A stretch of 64,000 bases of DNA from Chara braunii (taxonomy: Eukaryota > Streptophyta > Charophyceae > Charales > Characeae), in NCBI GenBank assembly GCA_003427395.1, contig BFEA01000128.1, forward strand, positions 2,254,518 to 2,318,517, given 5' to 3'. Below the pieces are notes generated by a model that made no database searches, was not told where the DNA came from, and saw nothing but the letters and a program-made list of their open reading frames with translations. The position numbers and the translations under genes were made by a program. Below are positions 1 through 10,557 of the stretch, piece after piece (the stretch's first letter is position 1; the number at the start of each line of letters is the position of its first letter).

Positions 1-16
1 AACACAAGGGGTAGTC

Positions 17-868
17 ATTAGGAGTTGGAATATCAATGACCTTGGAAACATTGTCGACAAAGAAGACAAAATGAATTACATAATCAATGGACTTACCGTT
101 CACACAAACAAACTGGCAGATATCATATTGTTGCAAGAAACTCATCTCACCTACTCAGCAGAACACAACAGAATTCGAAAATTCCTATCAAGGAAACTGG
201 GAGGAATGAAGGGCGAAATATGGTCCTCAGATAATGCATCAAGTACGAAAGGAACAACCATCCTTATACCAAAATCTTCCCACCTTTATACACAAGGTCG
301 ATAGTGGGCAAAGAAGCGGACACGGAAGACGGTAGATGGTGCCTTATGGATGTAAAGTGGAAGGAGGAAGAGTTCATAATCATCAATCTATATACACCAA
401 ACAACTCTTCCGATAGATCTGCATTTGTAATAAACGTCGGACATCTGATCCCCCCTTTGTCGCCGTGCATTTTGGCCGGTTATTGGAACGCAGCTATAGA
501 CCCCACCACGGATCGTATATCGAGGTCCTCGACTGGTCAGCCCACTCGGGAGGCGGTGCCTTTCCAAAAGTTGATGTTGGACTACAGTCTAGTTGAACCT
601 TACCTTATTTTGCATCCAGGGACAAGAGCCTTCACATTGGTAAAAAAGAACCATGCCCACCACACCGCTTTCTCCTTGATTGACTACTTATTGATCTCAG
701 GGACACTAATGGGGACAACCAAAAGCGTTGAGATCCTGCCCCTCACACCGTACCCAGTTCTGGATCACAAACCCATCGAACTCATAATCAACTTCGAGCA
801 GTATGTTAAAAAGGGGTCTAACTTTCACAAACTTAACAACTCCCGCCTATTGAGCCAGACCTTTCAAT
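17..868 (+). pseudogene. LINE endonuclease domain (EEP superfamily), broken
   Basis: Translation in two frames (17-303, then 304 onward) gives the exonuclease-endonuclease-phosphatase landmarks: an SWNI.DLG start, the metal-binding ILLQETHL segment near 130-155, an INLYTPN segment near 385-405, ILAG(x)WN near 468-489, SLIDYLLIS near 676-702 and an LDHKPIEL segment near 763-783. The frame changes at about 303 where a stop ends the first part. In the fourth motif the expected Asp/Asn-type residue is Tyr (codon 481-483), which should abolish the active site. The part after 868 (to 1476) is the linker between EN and RT. The family role is nicking the target DNA to prime reverse transcription. Confidence 0.8.
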
Positions 869-1572
869 CCGGAGTTCAGGAGTGTTGGCGAAATTTGAGG
901 GGTGCCTACCTACCCACACAAGATCGGTGGCAATGGTTTCCAGAAAGTTACTCTACATTGTCACAGGCGGTGGCCAAAATTTCAAGCAAATTAGCAACCG
1001 ACAGGAAACAGAGGAAGCTAGCGTTGGAAACAACCTTCAAGATCGTAGAGACAAATCTGATTGATAACCCCTCTTCTGCATTGTACATGGATATTTTTGA
1101 AAAGGCAAGAGAAGAACTCACTATGTGGAGATGGTGGGAATTAAAGGAACTAAAAATAAGAGTCAGAATGAACGAATACGAGCTAAGTGAATCAATGTCA
1201 AAACATTTATTCGCAAGAATCAAAGCAAACTCAAGGGCTAACACGATAGAAAGCTTGAAAACCCTCTCAAGTCCAGTTGTAACAGTGACAAACAACGAAG
1301 GAATGTTGAACGTAGCAAAGGAATTTTATGAAGAGCTTTATCACACGAAGACCCCTATGCCTACACCGCCTAGCACCAGAGAGGCACGCACTAGGATGCT
1401 GCAATACGTGGAACAAACCATATCTCAGGAACAAGCAGAAGCTTTGGGCAAGCCCATCACCTTGGAAGAACTGTAAGGTGTTGTCCAAAGTATAAACAAC
1501 AATAAGTCACCCGGGATCTACGAGCTGACAGTTGGCTTAAGGGGGGACTGGGAAATCTACTGAGTAGCAACG

Positions 1573-2845
1573 TTGTCACATTGTTGTACAAAAAGAGGAG
1601 AGAAAGAAGATATCAGGAACTATAGACCCATTTCGCTTCTAACCCTTCCCTATAAGATCCTAGCCAAAACACTGGCCTTGCGAATCCTAAACTTGACAGA
1701 CAAATGTTTCCATATAGACCAAACAGGCTTCATCCCTGGAAGGCACATCTTGGACAACGAAGTCAGAGAAAAAAGGATAAACACAACAATTTTTTTCTTC
1801 GATTTTGAAAAGGCCTACGCCCAGGTCAACTGGGCCTTTCTTAATGCAAGCATGGAAAAAATGGCAGTAGGCCCGAATTTTAGGAAGTGGGTGCGTATTT
1901 TGTACAATGACGCCATAGGATGCGTCCAAGTCAATGGCTTGCTATCTGACTGCTACCCTATTTCTCGGTCAGTTCGCCAAGGAGACCCGCTAGCACCCCT
2001 AATCTTTCTCTTCGTGATGGAAGCGATAGACTCATTCCTACGGAAAGATCCTTCCATACACAGGCCATCAGAGGTCAATGTAGGAACAACCCACCACCTA
2101 CATTTCCCGACAGTAATAATGTTTACAAATGACCGCACGATTCTCATAAGAGCTTCAGACTCTTCGTTCAGTGCAATAGTAAGAGCAATGGAAGCGTTCA
2201 GACTGGCATCAGAAATGAGGATTAATTGGAAGAAAACAATTGGTTGGTGGCTATCGGAGGAAGAGGCTCCCCAACTTCAAGGCCCTGAGGCAGACATGGG
2301 AGACACCGGAGACCCCTACGCGATATCTAGGCATCTTGCTGACAAAGGACGGTTTTGCCCCTCGGATGGCCCAAAATATACTCGCAAAACAAATTAAAAA
2401 ATTGGGTAGATGGGGTAACACATTCACACCATTATTGGGCCGTGCGCTAGCCATCAACACATTTATTTTCTCAATGTTGTGGTATATAGCATCAATCTGG
2501 ACAGTTCCGGACCATACAATCAAGGAACTTAACCGTAAAGCAAGGGCATACTTGTGGTCGGGCGACCCCAGCAAAGAGAACTGCATACCAAAGATAGCTT
2601 GGCACTACATCACAAGGAAACCAACCAAAGGAGGTCTTGGAATCATTGACCCCAAACAGGAAACCAAAGCCTTACAAGTTAAATGGATAATCAAACTATT
2701 GACTAAACCTGGTACGACATGGAATAAACTGGCTTTGGATAGCATCAGGGCCCTAGCACCCATAGCCACACCAGCAAACATGTCTTGTCTGTTCTGGGTA
2801 ATGACCAAGGAATGGAGTCCAAATACAGGGCGCAGAAATCAGTGA
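1573..2845 (+). pseudogene. LINE reverse transcriptase and thumb, broken
   Basis: The frame from 1573 shows RT landmarks in order: NYRPISLL near 1619, QTGFIPGR near 1723, DFEKAYAQVNW starting 1801 (motif A), VRQGDPLAPLIF near 1972 (motif B), and motif C at 2122-2133. Motif C reads F-T-N-D where FADD or YADD is expected, so the first catalytic Asp is lost. The thumb continues in another frame from about 2315 (TRYLGILLTKDG), through WGNTFTPLLGRALAIN, to WSGDPSKEN and GGLGIIDPKQE near 2635. This is the standard order for plant LINE ORF2. A frameshift near 2300 and the motif C change mark it as inactive. Confidence 0.85.
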
Positions 2846-3203
2846 AGAGGAATCGGTCCAAGCGAAGCCAGGCCCCCTACACCATATTGGATTGCATTGC
2901 TACGGATATGGCCGGAAGTCATGCCGAAGAAGGTGGGTAAACCCAAATCCAAAGACGAGGTACTGAGGCAACCTCTGTTTGGTAATCCGTGGGTGAGAGA
3001 CGAAGTGATCACCAACTATCCCTAGAGGAAGGAGATGGCTATCTTGGATCAAACATGGTGTTTGGAAAGTGAGCCATTTGTGGAATGAGGACAAAAAGGA
3101 CTGGGTGACAGAACAGGAACTTGCCTCCCAGCTCAAAGGTTGCCACCGATGAGATGAGAATCTACAATCCATTATCAACTGCATCCCTGAAGGATGGAAG
3201 GAA

Positions 3204-4589
3204 TTGTTGAGGGAAGTCTCAACCTGGAAATCAGGTGGATGGGGAGTGGGGGCACAGGATTTAACCCCATCAAGGGCCTATCAATTCTCCCATAAACAGC
3301 AAGGATCGGATACCCTGGCGGTGTTTACTTCTTTCCCAATTACCCCCTCTACGCAAGGCCTTCCATCTATCCTGAATCAAGAGGTGGAAAGAACAGTCCT
3401 AAACCCTTTTGGACTCAGAAAAGAAAGAGTGTTGGGTTCGTGGCCAAAAACAATCTTCAGAACAGATACGGCGATTCAAGACTTGGAATATGATCCAGCA
3501 CAGTGGGCTTGGACACCAGACAAAAGCAGAAGCCTCAAAGCGAATGTCCCCATTCAGGAATACACAGTAAAACTGGGTTACAACTTACTCCTCAAAACAA
3601 AGGATCCTGACCCAACGATCAAGAACAGATGGCAGAAGTTAATAGGTCAAGATGCTAGTCAGATCCCACAAATACCATGGAAGAAATTCAAGTCAATCCG
3701 CCCGGTGAAAATCAGAAGCCTCCAATGGCTCATCTCATATGTATCTCTTCCGGTTAACCAGTGGCTGCATATCATCAGAAGTAAGAACGACCCAAACAGT
3801 TCAGATTTACGCACGGTATGTTCAGAAAACGAACGAGAAGATATGCTACATTGCCTGATACGCTGTAGAGAGGCGACGGAATACTGGGCGAGAGCCTCAG
3901 ATCTCTGGGACTCCCTCTTCTCGATTCCCCTCCCTGAACATCCCATCCAACTCCTTCTATGCTCTCTCTATATGCATTTTGATAGGGTTGCCGTTTATGA
4001 AATTTGGGGTTATTTGGAGTTTTAGAATTTGTGCTGTTAAGATTTGTGAAATTTCTAAAATTGGTTGAGTTTTTTTTTGGCCAAATTTCATGGAAATGCA
4101 CCTTTGGCTTGCTGTTTTATATGTTTTTAATTGCTTTTTTTAGGGTTTTTTTCTGTGATGGGGTTGTAAGAAGTGCACTCTATACATTGGTGTGAAGTGT
4201 TGTTAAAATGACTGTCTGGTTTTCTTATAAATGGGCCTGAAAAATGGGTGCTCGGTTAACCTGCTCTCCTTCTATGGACTAACATCCCAGCCCAATTTCA
4301 TAAGACAGAAAAAATGTGGTTTGGAATGATCAGAAAGACAACACTGTGGTCTATCTGGAAGGAAAGGTGTTGCAGAACCATTGAGGGACTCTCAACTCCA
4401 AGGGAGAAGGTATGGGTGGAGACAAGGACCCTGATTCAAGCGGAGATTCTTTGTAAGTGGCATAAGACAAGACAATCCATGCCAGACGACGAAGAGCAAC
4501 AGAAAAGAATCAAGGCAAATTTCACTAAGGTTTGGCTTGCAAGGGGCAAAGTGGCAGAGATAATCGACTCTTGCATACGGTGGAAGTAG
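3204..4589 (+). pseudogene. LINE C-terminal region with zf-RVT knuckle, split by an insertion
   Basis: The frame 3204-4025 holds the distal LINE region with a zinc-knuckle-like segment (TVCSENEREDMLHCLIRC near 3815-3870), matching the zinc-binding region found after RT in plant LINEs. The coding is then interrupted by a 304-bp insertion and resumes at about 4277-4589 with a short basic C-terminus ending ...IDSCIRWK. Stretches 2846-3203 in other frames belong to the same protein. Function in the family: RNA/DNA contact during target-primed reverse transcription. Confidence 0.7.
3962..4265. mobile_element. 304-bp insertion in the LINE with 11-bp target duplication
   Basis: The 11-mer CTCCTTCTATG occurs at 3951-3961 and again at 4266-4276, and the LINE C-terminal reading stops at one and resumes at the other. 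The inserted 304 bp is T-rich on the + strand, has no coding capacity and no clear terminal inverted repeat. An 11-bp duplication fits a SINE-like retroposon or a Mutator-type non-autonomous element; the absence of a tail and of inverted ends leaves the class open. Confidence 0.6.
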
Positions 4590-4639
4590 CCAGCAGAGTT
4601 CCCAGCCAGCAGAAGGACTAGTTCTATCACAGGTCACAT

Positions 4640-6380
4640 AATGTTGGAGGGCGAATTCCGATATTGCATCTTCTATGGCTTCTTTTACCTTTCTTGCTTT
4701 TTATCATTTATCTGGCAGGTTCTGCAGTAGACCTGAGAGGAAAGGAGGAAGTAAGGCAAGCTGACAGTCAATCCTCCACGATGTTGGAGTAATCAATGCT
4801 GGTCAGGGATCCTTCGGCCGGACGGAAGGAAGCGTGAGTGGGTTTCATGATGTAATCTTTTATTCTGACTTGCCAGTGGAATAGGAACCGGACTGATGCT
4901 CCCCAGAATGAAAATGGAGCCGGGGCCATAAGGACCTGTTTCACATTTAAAAAAAAAGGAAGGGAATGTCGCCATCCACGTCTCTCTCTTGGATAAATCT
5001 ATATTCTGCACGACGCTATTCACTGCTCAGCCTATCGAATGAAGCACCTCGTCCTTCAATCCTGATGCCTGTTGCCACCATTGTTGGGGAGATTATCAGA
5101 GACATCGGTGGCAGCGGCTAAGGCAAAATCTCCACCAAATTTTCAAGTTGATGTGCCTTGCTCCAAGCTTCAACTCACCCCAGCTGCAGTCGAAGCAGAT
5201 CATCAACTCATCCCCTGGCTAGCAGCTACACGTAGGAAGAAGATGTTGCACGGTCCCCTTCCCTGCATGTGAAGCCTGCCCAGGCTTCCTCTGGACTCAG
5301 AGGTCGTCCACCCCTACCAACCTTTTGCAACTGCCTTCGTGCTAGTGACAGATGCCTCACACGGGATTGAAACTAAGGACAGGCAACTACTCACTTCACA
5401 GAGACGAAAGCATGCCCTCAGGAGTCCGGTCGACTACATTGGTGGTCGACAACATGCAGTCACACTGGAGTGTAGAGGCAGCGCTCGTATCTGCATAGCG
5501 AAGGCTTGAAATCGTGTGGAGCCGACTACACTGATGGTGGGCAGCACTCAGTCACACTTGAGTGTAGAGGCAGCGCTCGTGTCTGCATATCAAAGGCTTG
5601 AAATGGTGTGGAGCTGCCAACACCGATCGTGGACAGCACGCAGTCACACTGGAGTGTTGAGGCAGCACTCGTGTCTGCACAACGAAGGCTTGAAATGGTA
5701 TGGAGCCATGCTACTGCCTTGGCACAGAGGCTGGTGGGCGCAGTAGAATGACCTCACAGCCATTTCAAGCATTGGCTGCTAGGTACCTTGGCAGGCTGCA
5801 TGGAATGGGGGGGGGGGGGAGGAAACAAATCTGCGCAGAATACGCTGGGATAGGAGGTATCTGACTGCAATTGCACCCGGGTTCTGTGAGACAGTGGACG
5901 CAGAGACATGAAAAGTAAGCACAAAAAGAAAAACGAAAATGGAAGTGGGAGGCATCTAAACGCAATAGCGGCCCGGTTCTGGCCATCAATGGAAGCGGTG
6001 TGAGAGAACAACATTACCCCAAGCCGTTCGGTACCTTAAAAGACTGTGTGGTAGTTGAAGAATTACGTCCGACCATCCTTTGCCAAAATCCACAAAACAG
6101 GCATCTCTGTCTTCAGCTAGTTACCGTTTTCTCAATGTGTCGAGGTTTCAATTTACCCATGGAAAAAGGAGATCTTTCCGAGTCACATAGGTCAGTTGGC
6201 GCTCAGAAGCCATTGGCTGGTCAGAGTGGGACTGGCTCTAGAACTCGATCCCAGCCGTGTTCAGAATTCGCTTCGTATCAACCCGCCGCCAAGACCAGTT
6301 CTTCCTCAAGAACTGCTGTTCCTTCCGAGTTCCTGTTGGCTGTGTCGAGTGGGACAGGTTCCAGAGTTTAATCTCAGTCC
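4640..6380. other. No gene recognised; contains one tandem repeat
   Basis: Short open frames only. The stretch holds a three-copy tandem repeat (5456-5706), a run of G near 5806-5820 and otherwise unique-looking sequence with no recognised domain on either strand. Confidence 0.6.
5456..5706. repeat. Tandem repeat, three copies of a ~93-bp unit
   Basis: Units begin at about 5456, 5548 and 5641 with GCAGTCACACTGGAGTGT-like sequence, then GGCAGCGCTCGTGTCTGCA, then GGCTTGAAATGGTGTGGAGC. Copies differ by scattered substitutions. No reading frame is preserved well enough to call it coding. Confidence 0.8.
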
Positions 6381-6383
6381 AGA

Positions 6384-7681
6384 TCAATCCTTCTTGTACC
6401 ATTTTGCCAGCTGGTGAGCCAGATCTTCCCAAAAACCACCGCTCCTACTCCCCACCTTCAGGACTCCAGAAACAAAGGCCTCAGTAGGGTATCCGAGCCC
6501 TCTGATTTCTCTACTTAGTGTGATCAGACCAAGCCAAGCAGCCCACCTTGTTTTGGTGTTCTGCTTAATGCGCCAGATACCACCAGCAATGACTGCCCAC
6601 TTTTGGCTCTTATCGCCGAATGAGTTGTAGTTCTTGATTGTCTTGAAGTGTCTATCACCCCCTTCCCAAATCGAATCCATATTCTTGAACTTGTGCGTCA
6701 TGTGCATCCAAGCAGGGAAATCGCCGACGAGTCTCGAGAAATGATATGATTCCGCTACCAGCGTCGGTTCTCTCCAGGCTGAGGTCTTCATGGTAGCAGC
6801 CTTGGATTTTATCAAGCCTGTTATGGGCTTTCTCTTCCTCGCCTGGGGCTAGGCTGTTGTACCATGTGACAAGCATGAGTTCGTCCAGAAAGCGGTCGCC
6901 TTGAATAAATCTAGCCTCTTGGCCAAGCGATCTCAGGAATCGGGTCTCATAGTATATACATAAAATACAGGCGAGCGCAGGACTTGGTTTTCCCCCCATC
7001 GGAATCCCAATTATCTGTCTTAGGATCTCCCCCTAGGTGGTCCAGCAGGACGACGACCATTGGAAGGAGTTGCGAAAGACGAATGGAGCGCCAACCTTCT
7101 TCCCCATGGGACTTCCCAAAAGTAGCCTTCTTTCCCCTAGTTTTGGTTCTAACCCATCGTATACCCCGTTTGTAGAAGGAATCAGTCAACCAAACAATAG
7201 CAGTCTTAATTTCCTCGTGTGGCAGTTTAGTGAACATTTCTTTGATGTCATAGGTTCTCATCACGATTCGTCCGTCAATCCCAAAGTCCTCGTTTGTTTT
7301 TTCGTTAATTCTCCCAGTTCGCGATTTCAAGCCACTAGCGGATGGTAAATTGACATTGTCTTCCTTCAAGTTCTTCATCGGAAAATGCAGTGATATACTG
7401 AGATAGCCAAACAAAGATCTCACTGGGTTAGCGAACATGGGTACAACAGGTCTGCGCCTCTCTAGATCCTTGTCTTTCTCAATGGCATAGGTTGTCTGTA
7501 ATTTCCCTTTACTATCCCAGTTAGCAATCCGATTGAACCCTTTTTCCTTGTGGTCTTTTTTCATCTTCCTCAATATCTCAGGCTCAGATTCTTCCATTTT
7601 CCTATAGCTGCAGTTTCGATTGAACATAGTGTCCATGCCTGTCATGTATCTAGTTGGGACATTCGATGATCGTTTCACCAC
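6384..7681 (-). pseudogene. PLE reverse transcriptase core
   Basis: Two overlapping frames (7681-6947 and 6999-6384) together give the RT. Visible landmarks: RPVVPMFANPVRSLFGYLS near 7450-7390, motif A TYDIKEMFTKLPHEEI with its Asp at 7247-7249, motif B MGGKPSPALACILCIYYE at 6999-6946, and motif C RFLDEL with its Asp at 6883-6885. The motif A and motif B forms are typical of Penelope-like RTs, which are related to telomerase RT, and not of LINE or LTR enzymes. Motif C is D-E in place of D-D. A frame change near 6990-6950 and a degenerate second Asp suggest inactivity. The tail to 6384 is the thumb/C-terminal region. Confidence 0.75.
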
Positions 7682-8750
7682 TGTTCCTGTCTGTCGGGGA
7701 GAGTACTAAACCATCCATTGCTTTTTTCACCTCATAGATGTATTCAGTACTAACCATCCCTTCCTTTTGGTCTTGTGAGGTCCTCCCGACTTGGAACAGG
7801 TGGATGCATACACGTTCTTGAGGGGCAATCAAGCCCATCGCCTTCAAAGGCGCCATGGCTTTATTGCAGGCTTTGTTAATGTCAATCCTGCTGGCCATTC
7901 CCCCGGTGTTGGTGAATTCTTAGAATAACATGGAAATTCAGGAATTCCATCTAGATCACTAAGTCGCACCCTGACATGCCCATCAACTTTGGGCAGGTCG
8001 AAGTCATTGCAGGGGCAGGAAACATGCTGCTCCTTTGCATAGGACTTCTGGTTGTGCAGGACGTCAGCTATAGTAGGGGATTTTTCCCAGACTACTCTGA
8101 CCCGCTGCTGCAGGATACTCCCCAGTGTCTTGTTTTCAATCCTTGCTTCCACCCAATCGCATAACATGGTTTTCGTTTTTGATTTATTTATTGTTGGGTT
8201 GTATGGGATTTGTGCTGTAAGCGACACCCTAGGATTGATCCCAACTTTTTTCTTTAGCGTTTGTGTGAGAATACCACACGTGATTTGTCTCTCTCCGGGA
8301 TGTCAAAGATTTTACAGAAATTTCCATCTCCAACAGTTCCTCCAACGATTTTTTCATGAGCTCCCTCCTCTTCCATGGTGCTCGTAGCAGCGCGATCACT
8401 CCAGCCTTTGTACTTTCCTGTTTTCCTTTGGTTCGTTTTATATCCCAAAGGAGCCAAGACCCCCCATTTTGGATCAGCTCCTTTGCATGTTTTAGTAGCA
8501 GTCTTGTTCCATGTGATTCCAAAATGCTGAAGCCAAAAACCATTCTGTAACCTCCATGCTTTCAACCATCTGCTTCCTTGGTTATTCTCGATCAGGATTT
8601 TCCTTTTCTTAGCTTTATATAATGTTTTCATCAATTTCAACAGATCTGGTTCTGATTTAATGTTCTCGGAAGGACAGTTAAAAATCAGAGGTTCATCAGT
8701 TTTCGTGATCGTTTTTTTTTCCTGCTGTTTCATCCTTGTCCTAGTTCTTC
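7650..8750 (-). pseudogene. PLE linker between GIY-YIG and RT
   Basis: Frames 8733-8254, 8227-7844 and 7898-7650 follow each other on the minus strand with small shifts. They include a Lys-rich region, a basic Trp-rich region near 8570-8450 (RWLKAWRLQNGFW), and a Cys/His-containing segment near 8090-8020 (VLHNQKSYAKEQHVSCPC) that may bind zinc. This region bridges nuclease and RT in the same orientation and I read it as part of the same polyprotein. No independent domain is recognised. Confidence 0.5.
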
Positions 8751-8756
8751 TGGTTT

Positions 8757-9190
8757 ATTATCTTTTTTCTTTCTTCCATTTAGTCCGGGGTTTATGCTCT
8801 TAATAATATCTTTTTCAATGGCACAAATCTCAGCCTCCCCGTCCCCAAACCAGATAGGCAAATCGACATATTTATTTTCCCCGAATTTTCTCAACCAATT
8901 ATGTACCTTTTGTTTGCTGTTCCCATGGCTTAAATAGATATGCTTTTTTCACCTTTGTTTCAAGTTCCTTTTTGTCATGCCAACATAGGCTAGTTTACAG
9001 AAAGGAGAGACAATCAGATATACACAGCAACATGCAGGTCCATTAACCATCAATTCCAGCTCTCTTTGACTCGTACGTTCCCAGAACTTTCGGTAAGGCA
9101 GTCCCCATTTTACTTTCCCTGTGCAACAACAGAAAAGAACAATCAACCTTTGTATCCGTTCGGCGAGCAGTTCATCAATAATCCGCTCGT
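8757..9190 (-). pseudogene. GIY-YIG endonuclease domain of the PLE
   Basis: The GIY-like segment is CCVYLI (Tyr codon 9018-9020) and the YIG-like segment is AYVGMTKR (Tyr codon 8985-8987), spaced as in the family. A conserved basic region NLKQR follows, then a TGA stop at 8949-8951. The same frame continues past the stop to the catalytic Glu in AIEKDIIKSINPGLN (Glu codon 8814-8816; final Asn near 8780). All core GIY-YIG elements are thus present, with one nonsense codon. The domain nicks DNA for priming in PLEs. Upstream, the frame reads LYDERIIDELLAERIQRL before the nuclease. Confidence 0.8.
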
Positions 9191-9247
9191 CATAAAGTCT
9201 TCAAGTGCGTGAAAAAAGTCGTAGGAGAGCTCTAAGAGACCAGTCTT

Positions 9248-10072
9248 CTAGATTCCCTGAATGTCATGGTCCTTGTCATTGGAGATCGTGCTTTCCTCAG
9301 GTACAACCACCTTGGCACCTTGTTCGTCCATATCTCTCAGACACCTCATGTATTCTTCAACATCGAGGCGTGCTAGTTCCATAACCCCAAGCCCTTTTCG
9401 CCTGTATTCAATGTTTCGCTCCTTACACAGAGCCATGATGTGAGTGTAGTGCATGAAGCTGCAATTCTCGACTCGATTTCTCATGTACCCCTTCAATCCC
9501 ATCTCATCCCTATCCTCTGCGACTCCATCCTCACCACCATGCTCCTTATCCCCCTCTTTAGTACTGCATTCGCCCTTTTCCTCACGCCTAGCCTTTTCCT
9601 GCATTGGTTCTTCCGTGATGGCCGCCACCTTTGTCTGCCCCAAGCTTGTCACCAGCTGTCTCAGGAGATCTTTGATCTCAGTCATATCTCCGTTAACTTT
9701 TTCCTTACCTTTTCCTTTCACATCGTCAAACGTCTTGGTCAAATTTCCCCTTCCTTTGCGTCCGAGTTCCCCATCTTCGTTGTCCTCTTCATCAGAGGAG
9801 ATCAGAACCCTCCTGGCTGGAGCTTTTTTGGTCATGGCCACAGATTTAACTCGGATCCTATCCACCCTCGGAGAGGTGGTTGGAGTTGATGGAGGACGTT
9901 TCCTCTTTTCGATGCTTGATCCTTCTCTCAGCTCTTGTAGCTCCTCTGCGCGTAGACGCTTCAACCCCTCCTTCTCATCTTCAGCCAGCTTGGATTTCTT
10001 ATCGACCTCATCCAACTTCTCTGTGAGAAGCTTCAGCGAATTGCCAAAGGTGTTTGTCACCCATCTCTTCAT
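9248..10072 (-). pseudogene. Lys/Glu-rich coiled-coil protein, probable N-terminal part of the PLE or its ORF1
   Basis: An open frame of 274 codons begins with KRWVTNTFGNSLKLLTEKL, followed by a Lys/Glu-rich coiled coil (residues about 15-55), a Ser/Thr/Pro and basic segment (60-90), another charged coil (95-180) and a C-terminal part ending ...HDIQGI. No catalytic motif is visible. It lies directly upstream of, and in the same orientation as, the GIY-YIG domain, about 60 bp and one frame change away. The first Met is internal to a longer reading that enters from the preceding exon, so the true start is upstream. Role unknown; nucleic-acid binding or multimerisation of a retroelement protein would fit composition. 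Confidence 0.5.
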
Positions 10073-10267
10073 CTCTCCTCCTTATCGTCAGTCTTCTTCT
10101 TTCCCATCTCAACAATCTTCAGGCCGGGTTCAGAGCTTCGAGTCGGGGTCTGCTTGATCTCTGTCTGCTCGACTCGAAGCTTTGAACCCGGCCTGAAGAT
10201 TGTTGAGATGGGAAAGAAGAAGACTGATGATAACGAGGAAGAGATGAAGAGATGGGTGACAAACACC
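10048..10267. repeat. ~220-bp palindrome with ~100-bp arms
   Basis: The left arm (from GGTGTTTGTCACCCATCTCT near 10048 to about 10152) is repeated as its reverse complement ending GGGTGACAAACACC near 10267, with only a few mismatches and a short loop of about 20-25 bp near 10155-10180. The left arm contains the start of the coiled-coil frame, so the inverted copy duplicates the 5' edge of that coding part head to head. Confidence 0.85.
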
Positions 10268-10268
10268 G

Positions 10269-10557
10269 CCTCTTGCACAGCCTCCTTGAACTTGAGCTTG
10301 TCCAGAAATTCGCTCTGCTCCTTAGTAAAAAAGGCCCGGTTGGAGTTTCCTCCACCCCGCCAGTTATTGTTGTAGCCATAATTGTTCCCGTACCCGTTAC
10401 CATACCCATTCCCGTAATTTCCCCCGAATTGTCCTGGTTGCCCATATTGCCCAGGCGGAGGCATCGGTGCCAAATATGGTTGTCCGAACGTAGGGAAGGG
10501 CTGGTAAGGTGGGTAAATAGGACGAGGTGGTGGAGGGGGAGGGTGGTTCGTAGCCAA
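10269..10557 (-). CDS. Pro- and Gly/Asn/Tyr-rich N-terminal exon upstream of the coiled-coil frame
   Basis: The frame starts at 10557 with MATNHPPPPPPRP, continues through a Pro-rich stretch, then Gly-Asn-Tyr repeats (GYGNGYGNNYGYNNNW), and ends in a helical charged segment (FFTKEQSEFLDKLKFKEAVQ) near 10300-10269. The coding then runs into one arm of a near-perfect inverted repeat. The low-complexity composition resembles disordered RNA-binding regions. It is placed immediately upstream of the KRWVTNTFG frame and probably belongs to the same transcript, with the palindrome lying at or in an intron. The 3' boundary is not certain. Confidence 0.45.

Larger units (their letters stand above)
1..4640 (+). 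mobile_element. Degenerate LINE (non-LTR retrotransposon), L1/plant-like, left end outside window
   Basis: One coding unit, broken into several frames, runs left to right: apurinic-type endonuclease, reverse transcriptase, thumb/connection region, then a C-terminal zinc knuckle. This order (EN-RT-zf) is that of plant L1-type LINEs encoding a single ORF2-like protein for target-primed reverse transcription. The reading starts before or at the left edge (a WNI.DLG-type endonuclease start is visible near 20). At least four frame changes and several stops separate the pieces, and key catalytic residues are replaced, so the copy is dead. No poly(A) tail is evident after the last coding part at 4589; the 3' border near 4640 is a guess. 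Confidence 0.85.

Noticed and set aside
9440-10157. Ser/Leu-rich + strand frames of 149-234 codons
   Set aside because: Antisense shadows of the Lys/Glu-rich minus-strand frame.
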